Below are positions 21,751 to 33,423 of a DNA stretch of 64,000 bases, piece by piece. Position numbers and translations under genes: made by a program. The stretch spans positions 3,782,001-3,846,000 of the forward strand of contig JAQQWL010000011.1 in the NCBI GenBank assembly GCA_038363925.1, written 5' to 3'. The DNA is from Apiospora phragmitis (lineage: Eukaryota > Ascomycota > Sordariomycetes > Amphisphaeriales > Apiosporaceae). Under the pieces are notes generated by a model. It did no database searches and had not been told where the DNA came from. It saw only the letters and a program-made list of their open reading frames with translations. How positions within the stretch are numbered: position 1 is the stretch's first letter; each line of letters opens with the position of its first letter.

Positions 21751-24369
21751 CTAAGCCGCAATCTCGAGGGTACCCTCAAGCTTGATATCTCTGCTGCTGG
21801 CTCCTACATTGATTTTATAAGACCCGGGCTGCAGGCGCCACTGCTGCGCGGTGACATCCCACACGCTCAGGTCCCGGCGCGTCAGCGGGAAGGTAACCTT
21901 GCTCGTCTTGCCTGGCTCCACGGGAACCTTCTCAAACCCGCGCAGCTGGCGCACTGGCGTCACGAACTCGTCGCTGCTGGGGATGCCGACGTACAGCTGC
22001 GCAACCTCGGCGGCCGCGACACCACCCGTGTTGGAAATAGTGCAGGTCACCTGGGCCACGACGTCCCAAAGGGCCGGATGGCCGCCCTGAACCACAGGAA
22101 CCGCCGGGTCGGGGATCGGCCGTGTGTCGACCCGGTCTTCTTTGCTGACGGCCAGGTCCTTGTACTCGAACGTCGTGTAGCTGAGGCCGTGCCCGAAGGC
22201 GTACAGGGGCTCGACGCCGTCGCGGTCGAAGGCGCGGTAGTCGATGTACAGGCCCTCGGTGAAGTCCTGCTGCGGGAAGGCGTCGAACGTCACGGTCCCG
22301 TTGAGCAGGTGGCCGTAGTCGGACTCCTGCTTGGCGACGGTGAAGGGCAGCTTGCCGCTGGGGGCCACGTCGCCCCAGAGCACGTCCACGATGCTGTGCC
22401 CGCTCTCCTGGCCGGGCAGGCCGGCGTACAGGACGGCGGTCACGTTGGGGGTGGTCGATCCAGGCGTCGACGGTGCGGATGCCTATTGAATCGTTTTTCT
22501 GGTTAATGGCGGATTGCGGTGACTTCCACTGGCTGGGGAAGAATGGGGAAGGGAGGACGTTAGTGGAAGGAAAGGGGAAGTAACTGACCAGTGGAATGAA
22601 TCACGACAATGGTGTTAGTGCAGTTAGCTGCCGTGTTTTTGATGAGTTGGTCACTGAACTCGTCGGTCAAGCTGGTGCGGTCGAAGCTCTCGGAGGAATA
22701 GGCGTTGATGAAGACGAGGCAGGCGTCGGCGTTGACGTAGGGGGTCGGGTTGATCGACTCGAAGTCCCAGCGGAGGATGCCGCGGTCCTTGACGACGCGG
22801 TCCCGGATGGCGTCGAAGGGCGACACGACGTAGGCGGGCGCGCTGGAGCCGCTGCCGCCGCCCGTGACGAGCGTGCCCTGGAACGTCTCCCAGCCGAAGT
22901 TGACCTCGTAGCCGCCGCCGTAGCGCGACGGGTTCTGCCAGGGGCTCGCGGCGACCTGGGCGTCGTACCCGACGACGTATACGAAGTTCGGCTTCTTCAG
23001 GGGTAAGGTGCCGTTGACGTTCTTGACCAGGACCGTCCCTGCCGCGCCGATCTCCCGGATGAGGGAGCCGTGGTCCGCCTGCACGTCGATGGGCTCGTGC
23101 TTCTGCAGGTTGCTGTACACGCCTGGCGACGGGAACGACCCGTTGTCTTGGTTTGTGTAGTACCATGCCGCGAGGATGCGGGTGGCCATGTCGGTGGCTC
23201 GCTCCGCGCTGACGGAACCGTTGTTCACGGCGTTGGTGAGATTCTGGCCTGTGGGGTGGTCTGTCAGCCTTTTCGTTCTTTGCCACTGAAACCCCAGACT
23301 CAACCCCAGATTCACCTCTTGCGAGGCGAGCAATGATAGGAATGTAAGAAGACGGCGACTTACCCCAGTATCCGGCGTCAGGCATCACGATATCCAAGCC
23401 AGCGTTGGCCGATGCGACCCCTGAGTGCTGGGCTCCCCAGTCGCTGAGCACGAAGCCTTCAAATCCGAGTTCCGTCTTCAAAATTCCGTTTAACATTTTC
23501 GAGTTCTGGCATCCGTAGGAGTTATTGACGCGCTGGTACGAGCACATTACACTGACGGCGCCCTCCTTCAGGCCGTCCATGAAGGGGAAGACGTAGAGCT
23601 CGTGTAGCGTCCTGTCGTCGACGTTGGAGCTCAGGGACTCGCCGAGGTGGCCGGGATTGCGGCGCCACTCCTGCTCGTTGAGGAGCCAGTGCTTGGGGTT
23701 GGCCATGACGCCGGCGTCCTGCATGCCGCGCACAACAGCGCCCATTCCCGCGCCCGCCAGATACGGGTCGTTGGAGAGGCCCTCCCAGTTGCGGCCGCCG
23801 CGGACGACGCGGCCGAGGGGCCCCGCGACGGGGCCCAGCGCCACGTTGATGCCCTTGCCGCGGTACTCGTCGCCGAGGGCGCGGCCGTACCGGTACATGA
23901 GGCCGCGGTCCCACGTCGCGGCGACGTGGATGCCAGCGGGGAAGGCCGAGACGTACTCGTTGCCCCGGATGCCGTCGGGCGCGTCCGAGAAGCACAGCGC
24001 GGGGACGCCCAGGCGCGCGATGGAGCCTGTGTTGCCGACGCACTGGCCCGCGAAGCCGTGGGTCACGTTCAGCTTCTCCTCGAGCGTCGCCTGCGCGACA
24101 ATGGCCTGGGCGCGGGCGTAGGCATCGGTCCACCGGCACTGCTACCGCCGGAACCCTTGGCTGGACGGAGCACATTGTCAGTACTTTTTTCTCTCTTGAG
24201 TTTGATGGGTTGGGTAGATTGATAGATCCTCGGTTAAAAACTCACGAGATGGGTAGACGGGAGGAGACAGGCCATATAATGGGACTTCCGACTCATTGGT
24301 ATAGCCTTGGCCCAACACGATAGTGCTCTGCCCGAGGAGGGCGCAGAGAGCAGTGGTGAGCGACTTCAT
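21751..24369 (-). CDS. Secreted GH3 beta-glucosidase (two frame errors)
   Basis: Hydrolyses beta-glucosides such as cellobiose outside the cell. Exons 24369-24246, 24160-23364, 23248-22589 and 22482-21751. A signal peptide (MKSLTTALCALLGQSTIVLG) is followed by the GH3 N-terminal barrel (WTDAYARAQAIV, FSDAPDGIRGNEYVSAFPAG, NPKHWLLNEQEW). The nucleophile Asp lies in GFEGFVLSDWGAQHSG (about residue 282). The C-terminal sandwich carries the acid/base Glu in AGLPGQESGHS, and a fibronectin-III-like end includes VRQLRGFEKVPVEPG. Two single-base errors break the frame. One base is missing at about 24133-24137, between SAG and WTDAY. One extra G lies in the run at 22447-22451, between WIDHP and NVTAVL. 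Correcting both gives 2313 nt, 770 residues. All introns are phase 1. Confidence 0.92.
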
Positions 24370-25053
24370 GATTGAACGCTTAGACTGCGGGAGGACACGA
24401 TGAGGAAGCGGAGAAGGAAACCCACGACATCGGGTCTTCCCATGCTTGTATTTATACACTTCTGGTCTTGGATATACTACTTGTATACCCCATACTCAAA
24501 TAACATGATCCTCGGCCTACTGACTCGTGCGTTCGAATCGGTCACTTGGCCTGATCAAACATACCACTGTCGTGGTGTAGCCCGGTGGTCTACGGTGAGG
24601 AACCCGGCCTCGAGGCAGGCGGATGGGGATTGCAAATGGAGTCATGGGTGCTCTTTGCGGTATAGACGATGACGGAATGAACCTCGTGTGGAGTGAACCA
24701 TGGGGATATTGGGGGAAGCGGGGACAAGTCGTGTGGTCTTGGGTGGTGTGAATTCGGGGTATAATGGATATCCAAAGCTTGGCGTTGTGGGAACTATGCC
24801 CGCTCACCGGCCATTCCTGGAAAGGATGAACTCCCCATCAGCAACCGTTTGCGAGTACAAGGATGCAGCTCCAAGAAGTAAGATTGCATGAGGTAATAAA
24901 TAAGTTTGAACTGGAAAAGTTGATTTGTCACACGGGTGTTGCTTTCTAGAACCGGAGCAACTACACAACTACATAGGTAGACACTGACATCAACAGGGAT
25001 AAATCTATACCCGATGGATAGAACGCCGGACTTTAGATTATAACGAAGCATAG
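24370..25053. other. Intergenic, upstream of GH3 gene
   Basis: Promoter of the GH3 gene plus the 3' flank of the MOSC gene, both on the minus strand. No additional gene or repeat is seen. Confidence 0.5.
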
Positions 25054-26857
25054 CTACATCTCTATGACAATCTTGCCCATGCCACGACTGACACAACTCA
25101 GCATCGAATCTTTCTTCTCGTCTTCCATCAGAGCCGTTCCGCGATGCTCGACGTTTCCGCATTTCAAGCTGACCTTGCAGGTGCCACAGTTCCCGACCTC
25201 GCAGCTGGAGGGTATATCATAGAAGTTCCTCTTGAGCACCTCCAGTAACGTCTCTTCCTCGCCCACCTGCAGCTTCTTCCCTCCACGGTTGGCCACTTCG
25301 ACCTCGAATGGGTCGCCCGTGGTGTCTGCAGCGAAGGCCTCAAAGTGAATGTCGGCCTCGCTGAGGCCTGCCTCCTTGCTGACGCGTCGGGCCTCGTCCA
25401 TCATGCGACTAGGACCGCAAACATATACGTAGGAATTCCACCCTAAGTTCTTCATGATCGCAGGTATATCCATCCGCTGGCCCTTCGACGCATCGTAAAG
25501 CTTGACCGAGTCTCCCAGCAGATCAAGGGTCTTGGGGAAGGGTATGTCAGCCTCCGAGCGTACGGCATAGTGTAGAATGGTCTGCCAGTGGATCTGCCGA
25601 TAGGTGTCCATCATCGCCAAGAAGGCCGTGATGCCGATACCACCAGCTATGAAAACATGCTGGCTTGCTGCGCCTTTTGGTTGCACATCCGAAGTGATCC
25701 TTCCAACCTGGATGACGTCGCCTTCCGCAGTGCCGTGCATGAACTTCGATCCGCCTCGCGAGGCTTCCTCGAGCGCAACGCCCAGCTCGAAGCGGTTCGG
25801 ATTCCCGGAGACGATGGAGTAGGACCGTATCAAGCCATTGGGTAGCTTCAGGCGCGCGTGTGACCCCAGCTGTGCGTCTCCAGCCTCGATGTCCTTCTCA
25901 ACAGCCTCCAGAGTAAAGGAAGTAATTCTCTCCGTCTGCCGCTTCTTCTCCGCGATCTTATAATCCTTCCATTTCTCCGACTTGTCCGGGTTTTCTCCCG
26001 CAGCCACCTTCTTCTCTCTGGCCTTCTGATTGGCCACTCGTTTCTGGAAATTACCACGGCTCTCTATGCCCAAGTCCTCGACAGCCGCCAGCTCCTCGTT
26101 CATGGCATGGTCGTCCTGCTTCCGGTGCAAGTATTCCTGCACCCGCTCGATGGTCCACTTGGGCCACCTGCGCTCTACCAGGCGGATCTGATCGCCCACC
26201 GCTACTGTGCCTCGTTGAGCACCCGGTAGTACCATCCCGTGCGTGAGGTGGCATAGACCTTCGGAGCGAAGTTCTTCAGCTGGAATCTGTGGTTGAGTTT
26301 GAAGCTGAGTCCACACCATCAAGCAAGGTCAATGGTTGTTCACCCCACTTCTGTGTCGGAAGTGGCACTTACCAAGGCTGGCGTGGCAGGCTGACCTGTA
26401 GGAGAGGGCCGATATCAGGCTCTCCGACTTGGATGATGTCTCCTACGCAGACGTTGCGCTCGTTCATGTACCTCGTGACGAAATTCTCACCGAAGCCACC
26501 AGGCTGAAAGCGTGATGCAGCCTCGGGATACTCGGCTTGCCAATCAGGGTAGTGAGAGCTACAATCTAATGGTGGGGTTAGCTAGGGAGAGGGGTATGAA
26601 AAGGGGGGTGGGAGAGGAGGCGGGGTTTGTTGCCTACAGCCCAAGATAGCCTTGTCCGAACCACCGTGGAATACCAGATCGTGCTCATCATCGTCAAGCC
26701 CTGTCATCGACACAGGAACGCGGCCCTCACGGAGGCGCTTGTCGATCCCGGACAGGACGGAGAGACCTGGCATGGCCTTCATCTTGCTTGACCTGACTTC
26801 GAGAATGACATCCCTTTCGAAGGGGGCGTAGAGATCCACATCTGCCGCGGGAGCCAT
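25054..26857 (-). CDS. MOSC domain fused to a 2Fe-2S flavin reductase (one frame error)
   Basis: Exons 26857-26638, 26565-26373 and 26304-25054, about 554 residues. The N-terminal third is a YiiM-type MOSC domain that binds molybdenum cofactor: EVRSSKMKAMPGLSV, HGGSDKAILGYCSSHYPDW, RFQPGGFGENFVT, VCVGDIIQVGEPDIGPLLQV, and LPRQPCFKL. The Cys of the last motif is, by family knowledge, the Mo ligand. Its codon is split TG|C by intron 2. A linker with basic helices leads to a phthalate-dioxygenase-reductase module: FAD contacts around LIRSYSIVSGNP, NAD contacts at FIAGGIGITAFLAM and VYVCGPSRMM, and a C-terminal plant-type ferredoxin domain with SSCEVGNCGTCKVSLKCG and a later LSCV. One G is missing at 26210-26211 between RVLNE and GTVAVGD; with it the length is 1665 nt. 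Such a protein could reduce N-hydroxylated compounds using its own electron chain; the substrate is inference. Confidence 0.88.
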
Positions 26858-27722
26858 GGTTTGATGACTCGGTGACTTTTACGTATGTACGGTCTACTCG
26901 ATGTTTGGAATCGATGGACGAGGGAGGAAGATAGCGGCGTGGGATCGGAGGCAGCGACGAGATGGTCTTATAATGCTTACATCGGCGTGATGCACTTGGA
27001 CCGAGGTTGCGATTGGTTGGTACCGCAATAGTGGACTCGTGCTTATTTACATCTCAAGATACTATATTCAATTACACTAGTTGCACCCAAGCTATGAGAT
27101 TGTCGCCTTCTCGTTGCCTCTGCTCTCATCAGGGAGCATCATGAAACAGTGCTGCACAGAGTCGCGACTTAGAAAATAAGCAGTCCGAACCACTAGAAGA
27201 AGGTCCCCTGAAGTTTTGATAGGTGCGATGTGAAATGCAAGGGGATATAAGGGATCTGTACCTGTGGCTATTGATCGGGTTCATGCGGGCCAGCGATAGA
27301 TAGTATTGTAGTACTCACTCTCCTTATTGGCGGACAAGACAAGATAAGGCCGCCCATTGCCTGGAAATGGATATTGCCACCTTATAGATACTTTTCAATA
27401 CCAGACTTTTTCTTTCTTCCTTTGGATACTTGCTCACTGAGAAGGTAGAAGTTGAAGTGGTACATTCTTAGTTGGTCTTACTGGCTTACTTACCTAAAGT
27501 GATACGAATCAGGTGGGGCTGTGCCGATTGTGGCTCAAAGCGCAATGCCAGTCCATCCGTCGAACAAGGGAAGGGAACCGTTCTAATAATTCCACCATCA
27601 ACCAACTTTGACAGCAACTCGACCTTCGAATTTCGGATCACTCGGACGGTCGCCTTTTCGCATCAATCCATCGCATCGACTCGCCGACCATCGAGCCCGA
27701 AACTCTTGGATTCCTGCCCGTC
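26858..27722. other. Divergent promoter region, MOSC gene and cdc50
   Basis: 865 bases between divergent starts. No gene was found. The open frame at 27472-27873 overlaps the first cdc50 exon in another frame and is a shadow. Confidence 0.5.
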
Positions 27723-29266
27723 ATGTCAGATTCACCGCCCGGCCCCGGCCATACCGACTCGATATCCTCACAGCAGCACGATGGAGACAAGCCCAACGAG
27801 AAGAAGAAGAGCCGGAGGCCCGCCAGTGAGTGACACCTTCTCTTGCGTGCGCATTGGGGCGGTTTCTGATTGATACGCGTTTGAACAGACACGGCCTTCC
27901 GACAGCAGCGTTTGAAGGCATGGCAGTAAGTCTCCCGCGTCCCTTCGTCTCCCGCCCTACAGGCGACGGCGTTGGCGACGACTACGACCACAACAGAATG
28001 CTGACGTGAACTCGCACAGGCCGATCCTCACACCCAAAACCGTTCTGCCACTTTTCTTTGCCATAGGAATCATTTTTGCGCCGATCGGTGGACTGCTGCT
28101 ATACGCCAGCAGTCTGGTCCAGGAACTGCGACTCGACTATACACACTGCTTCGACGAAGCTCCCAACAGCACCGACTTCAAGCCCATGGATAACAAATAT
28201 GTCATGGCTTCGTTCAAGAACTCCAACACCTCCGTCAATGCCATGTGGCGTCGCGAGACCACCGAGCATTTCTATCCCACATCCAAAACCACCCTCCAGA
28301 ACCAGACCAGGTGCATTCTGCAATTCGACATTCCCGAAGACATGAAACCGCCCGTCCTGTTCTACTACCGCCTGACCAACTTCTACCAAAACCATCGCCG
28401 ATACGTCAGCTCTTTCTACCAGGACCAGCTCAAGGGTACGGCCGTTACGGTGGATGGTGTGCTGACCTCGCAATGCAAACCTCTGGCCGACGCTGGAGAA
28501 GGCCGGGCCTATTATCCTGTGGACTGATCGCGAACTCCATGTTCAACGACTCTATCGCCAACCCAGTGAAGCTCACTACAGGCAACAGCAACCCCAATGA
28601 GACCTACTTCATGTCCCAGACCGGCATCGCCTGGCCTTCGGACAAGGATCTGTACGGTCATTACCCCGAGGACATGGACTTTAAGAAGTTCATCCCACCG
28701 CCGAACTGGCAGATTCAGTACCCCGGTAATGAGTACAGTGCGGAGCACCCACCTCCAGATTTGGCCAACGACGAGCATTTCATGGTCTGGATGCGAACCG
28801 CGGGCTTGCCGACGTTCAGCAAACTTTACATGCGCAGTGACAATGCCACCATGGGTAGAGGGACATATTCGCTCAGCATCATCTCGAGTAAGCTAATTTT
28901 CTCCTGGCACCTAAAGCCCCTGCTAACCCAGTCTTCAGATTTCCGCACTGATGTATTTCAAGGCGAGAAGGCCGTTGTCATTACCACCCGCACAGTCATA
29001 GGCGGCAAGAACAACTTCCTGGGAATTGCATACGTCGTCGTCGGAGGCATTTGCATTGTTTTGGGTGTAGTGTTCACCGTGACACATCTGATCAAGCCCA
29101 GGTACGTCACCATGCATTGCCATCTCTAACAGTGGCATACTAATTCTTTGGCAGGAAATTGGGTGATCACACCTATCTGTCCTGGAACAATGCCCCCGGT
29201 GGTGCCAAAACTAATTCCATGGGTGGTCCGGCGGTTGGTATGTCGACAGGTCGCGATGTGGCATAG
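27723..29266 (+). CDS. cdc50: Cdc50/Lem3-family P4-ATPase flippase subunit (one frame error)
   Basis: Non-catalytic partner of P4-ATPase phospholipid flippases, needed for their exit from the ER and activity in Golgi, endosome or plasma membrane. Exons 27723-27825, 27889-27925, 28020-28887, 28939-29101 and 29155-29266. The first helix is VLPLFFAIGIIFAPIGGLLL. A large glycosylated exoplasmic domain follows (several NxS/T sites; YRLTNFYQNHRRYVSS; CGLIANSMFNDSI, the family hallmark). The second helix is FLGIAYVVVGGICIVLGVVF, then a short tail beginning KPRKLGDHTYLSWN. A single T is missing near 28517-28520: the sequence reads YYPVD-stop where YYPCGLIANS is expected. With it, the exons sum to 1284 nt, 427 residues. 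All four introns have canonical ends and conserve phase. Confidence 0.93.
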
Positions 29267-30609
29267 AGTGCCGGCGCGGCGTCACCCTCGAGGAATGAAG
29301 CGCGATCCCTTGTGCGGATAACCGAAACTTCCGCCGATTCTCACCAGCCTGCAGTCGGGGCAGCGAGCGGCTCTTCTAGCGGCTCGTCCCCGAATAACGG
29401 AATTTCAGCAGGCCATGCCAGCAAACCACGACTCGGCGGGCAGATGGATAGTACCGCTAGTTTGAACGTGAGTTTATCGGAGCAGAGCATAACGGGATCT
29501 TCGGTCTACGGAGGGACCAGCTCCTTTCGAGAGGGCCGATATCTAAGCCCCCACGACATATTCCGGCTCAGGTCATAAGTGCCTGCGGATTGAAACTTGA
29601 TTGCTTTTCATGATTGTACGAGTACCCTGCATATGCGCATTACACCCCTGTTTGATGCATGCGATGGGCTAAAAAGGGACCATTATTTGATTCTTGGTTT
29701 TCTTTCCCCCCCCTTTTCTATATCTCTTCGTCTTTTCCTTCCCTGCTTGTGTGCGTTATTGGGATCGAAACTCTGGCTGGGATACCATCATCATCACCAT
29801 GCGAAATTACACCTTTCCGGTGACCAATGTCAGGTATGGACGGATGGGGGCCAATCAGTGAAGGAGAAGGGGGCGGACAAACAAGGATGGACACCCCCTG
29901 GTTTGGTCATCTCGCGTGACTCACTATAGTATCGGCGTTACTGGTATCTTTTTCTGTTTGCTTTGATAGACATGATTATACTCATATGTATTGATGTACG
30001 TCTCTTTCCTCGATACCACATTAATGGGCAGACGTGTTGAGACCGAAGGGTTTCGTGCTACTAATGAATAGACCCCTGGTACGTATGGGTTGTTTGTTGT
30101 CCGGCGTGTCGAGTGCAAGTGGCAATTGGAGACTCGGGCGCACAACGGTCTAACGCTGCCAGTATACTATACTAGCGGACTCGACGGCGTTGGTCAATAT
30201 GCTAAGCAATTCAGAGTGATGAGGAGACCGGCAGTGTAGTATCGGAAAGGGTCAAGCAATGTATATTGCAATGGCAATCAAGCCTCACACTGTCCAGACG
30301 CCGCTCTCCTTGACGTATCTTCGTGATTTTTCTCCTTTCTCTTTCTCTCTCTTTCTCACTTCCCTGGCTGGTGTGTTCGCCTTGGTTTTAAATACAGGCA
30401 TTCCCTCGTCCCTACATTGCCAACTCCCTGAGCAGTCCGAGTTTCCGGGGAAAATTGACTCGAGCGTCTCTTCTGCCAGCCAAAAAGCAAATATTGTACA
30501 AATTCATCCGAGGTTTTCATTAGAGGATTTCCCTCCACGACGTCACGCAAAATGGCAAAATCATCACCCCGTTGATACCTAAGTGATATCAAAGACGAGA
30601 AACGGGAGA
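29267..30609. other. Intergenic, convergent 3' ends of cdc50 and NASP gene
   Basis: 1.34 kb spacer. A Ser/Gly-rich open frame at 29312-29578 follows cdc50 closely, but it has no domain and no clear splice link, so it is left unannotated. Pyrimidine-rich stretches lie at 29700-29750 and 30330-30370. Confidence 0.45.
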
Positions 30610-32206
30610 CTACGTCTTCGCGGGCTGCGGCTCTTCAGTCTTGGCCCTCTTCACCTCCTCTACACCTAGGGCCGGTTCCTCGGCCTTGCGCTTGCCGTTG
30701 GCTTCTGCGGCCTCAGTCTCGGCTTCAGCCTTCTTCTCCTTCTTGCGGACCAGGCCAGACAGGTCATTGGCGTTCTTCTTAGCCTCCTGAATACGGGCCT
30801 CCGTCTCCGCCTTAGACTCGCCCAGAGCAGCACCGAGCAGACCCGTCATGGGGTTTTCGGCGCCCAGAGCGCCCTCTACGTCCACGGGGTTTTTCAGGTC
30901 CACCAGCTACAATATTTTTTTCACGGTTAGTCTTTTCAAACGGGCGCGACGAGGAGTAATCGGGGAGTGGAGGACTCACCCGTTGCTCCATGTCGGCAAT
31001 AATGTCCCTGACCTCGAGGATGCGTTTACGTGAGGCGTCGTTTTCCTCAGGGGCGTGAACTGTCGCCAGCTCCAATTCCTCATTCTGGAGCTTCATGCGC
31101 GTGCTAGCAATCGCCTTTTCCAGCTCAGAAACAGCCTCATTGCGCATTTCTTCGTCCAGTGCCTTGGGACCTTGGCCGTCCTCGTCCTGTGAATCTGTCG
31201 TGATGGAAGCGAACTCGAGAGCAAGAGAAAGCTTGAAGTGGGCCTCGGCGATAATTTCCGACTCCTCAGGGTAGAGCGCTGACTTGTACTTCAAGGACGC
31301 GCGGGTGTCATTGACCGCTAGAGGGAACCTGTGGCTAGTTAGTATTTCGACCGATGATAATTCTCCGAATAACCTACTTCTCATTTTCCAAAGAGATCTC
31401 GGCCAGCAAGTCGTGGGTATCGGCGAGGCGCTCCTTAATATGCTTTAAAGAGGGTGAATTATCATCTGCCTTTTCCTTTCCTTTTGAGTCTGCAGCGTCT
31501 GCGTCACCTTGTTCAAGTTGTTTCTCAAACATGACTCGCGCCAAATCCAGAACCTCAAAGGCTACGGCCAGGTCATCCTCTTCTTCCTCCTCACCCTCGC
31601 CCTCCTCCTCGGCATCCTCTTCCTCATCGGAGCCCTCGAAATTCCTCGTCGCCTGTAAACTGGAAGAGCGGCTTCTTTGCCTCGGGCACTTGCTCGCCTC
31701 CCCTCGAGTCCACTACCAGGCGCGTTCTTGGCGATGATGGCGACGCCCTCCTCGGCAACCATTTCGGCGTCGGTCTTTTGCTCCTCGGCCGTCGTGGTGC
31801 TGGCCTCGGCAGCTGTGGTCTTGCTCTTGGTAGCTCCGTTGGCAGCCTTGGGCTTCTTCTTCTCGGTGGCAGCCTTGCCGCCCAGCACGTCGCTCTTGCT
31901 CTGGCCGACCTTGAACAGGCAGCGGCCGTAGAAGTACAAGATGTCGGCGTTGTCGGGGCTCATCTCGCCGTTGAACTCGGCCTGCATCTCGGCGGCCTGG
32001 GCGAAGACCTCGGATGCCTCGTCATACTTCTTCTGCACGTAGAGGGAGTTGGCCTTGGCGGTGAGGTCCGCCAGCGAGACCTTGATGGACTTCTCGCGCT
32101 CCTCGGCGTCCATGGGCGGGAGGGATTGGGGGGTTCCGACGGCGGAGACGACGGCCGAAGGGACGGCGGAGAGCGTCGGGGTATCGGTCGGGGTAGGCTC
32201 TGCCAT
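30610..32206 (-). CDS. NASP/Sim3/Hif1-type histone chaperone (two frame errors)
   Basis: Escorts H3-H4 (or CENP-A in fission yeast) to chromatin assembly factors in the nucleus. Exons 32206-31378, 31328-30980 and 30906-30610. After a Pro/Thr-rich start, the first TPR is ANSLYVQKKYDEASEVFAQA with PDNADILYFYGRCL. A long acidic insert interrupts the TPRs, as in all NASP proteins. The SHNi-TPR hallmark is RASLKYKSALYPEESEIIAE followed by AHFKLSLALEFA. A coiled coil and a Lys/Glu-rich tail with GKRKAEEP and VKRAKTEE (a likely nuclear signal) close the protein. Two extra bases break exon 1: in the C run at 31700-31703 and in the A run at 31639-31641. Removing both restores GGEQVPEAKKPLFQFTGDEE and the acidic insert, and the exons then total 1473 nt, 490 residues. 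Confidence 0.9.
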
Positions 32207-33402
32207 GGTGGTGGATGGTTAGATGGTAGATGTTAGGAGTGTATGGGAGGTGAATGCGATGGAGCTGTGATTGGCTATCTCCAGGTCAATGGATCAAAAA
32301 TGGGGCTTGACAAGATGGCTTGGATGGGGACAATTATCAAAAGGGCAATGGGATGAGATGGTCGAGAGGACCAATGGGTTGATCTCGGGTGTTCAGTCGG
32401 GATGCGACAATATTCTTGCTCGTGGAATTGATGGAAGGTAAAAGTTGCGCGTGCCACACGGCTTGGAGCTTGGATGCAACCAAGTGCAGTGTAAGTGGGC
32501 TGACCTGACGCGAAGAAAACCACTGTAAGTAGGCTCGGCAAGGGGCGACCGCGTCAAGCTGACGGGGTCGAGACGACGAGGGGAGCTTGAGCCATTAGGG
32601 ACTGTGTGAACAGACAGTACACATTATAGATTTCAGACTGTAATCTTGACCAGCATCACGTGATCGAGATAGTTGCTGTTTACTGCTACTTTTAGTGCTG
32701 CTATCCAACTCGTCTAACAGTGTAGCAGCAGCAGCAGACATCTCCCACAGCATTGCAGTCGCTGTAAAAGACGACACTTAATACATGATGTTGAATACCT
32801 ACATCATAGGTCAACTACAATCAATAATCACTACTTCGAATCCAGCTCCCTGCTCGTGAGGTGCGCGACTGCCCGATGACAGCAACAACACATGCTACCA
32901 AGTAAGACCAGCTATGTCGTTGCTAGTCATCTCGTCGCCATTTGACCCCATCGCTGGCCGCCGAACACCATAACTACATGTTGGGCCTGATAGATGCACA
33001 AGTCTGGAATATTTTCTGTTGTTGGTCCACCAGAACATGAGAAGCGTGACGTAAATCCTGGCTTCCGGCCTGCTGCGCGCCCACTTACAATGAAACGACG
33101 GAAGAATTGGGCCGCCGCCTTGCAGTGTCCGAAGTCCGTCATGAGACTTTTCTCTATTGGCCGTTTGCAGGGCTCCCGATGTCCGAGTGCCAAGGATAGA
33201 CCCCTTTCCCTGTAGCCACAATATTTGTTCCTGTGTTGTAGCGTCATCTACGGAGTACTCCGAATAACTATAGGAGTTGAGAAAGAGGGTGTAGCTCAAG
33301 ATAAGTGAACGTGGACCTCAGAGGCTAGGAGGACACCTGGTTCCCCTAATTGACGTTTTCTTATTCCTACAGCACACTTACGTCCCAAGGTTCGTTCGCA
33401 CA

Positions 33403-33423
33403 ATCAATTGATTATCAATTGAT
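33403..33423. repeat. Twin 10-base palindromes
   Basis: ATCAATTGAT occurs twice, separated by one T. Each copy is its own reverse complement, so the pair is both a direct and an inverted repeat. It could be a dimeric binding site; this is inference only. Confidence 0.85.

Noticed and set aside
24531..24640. GTTCGAA-type sequence and a TGGTC-containing stretch suggesting a tRNA
   Set aside because: A and B boxes are not at tRNA spacing, and no cloverleaf or acceptor stem can be formed.
29312..29578. Ser/Gly-rich 88-codon frame after cdc50
   Set aside because: No domain, no splice connection to cdc50, which ends at a normal family C-terminus; probably 3' untranslated sequence.
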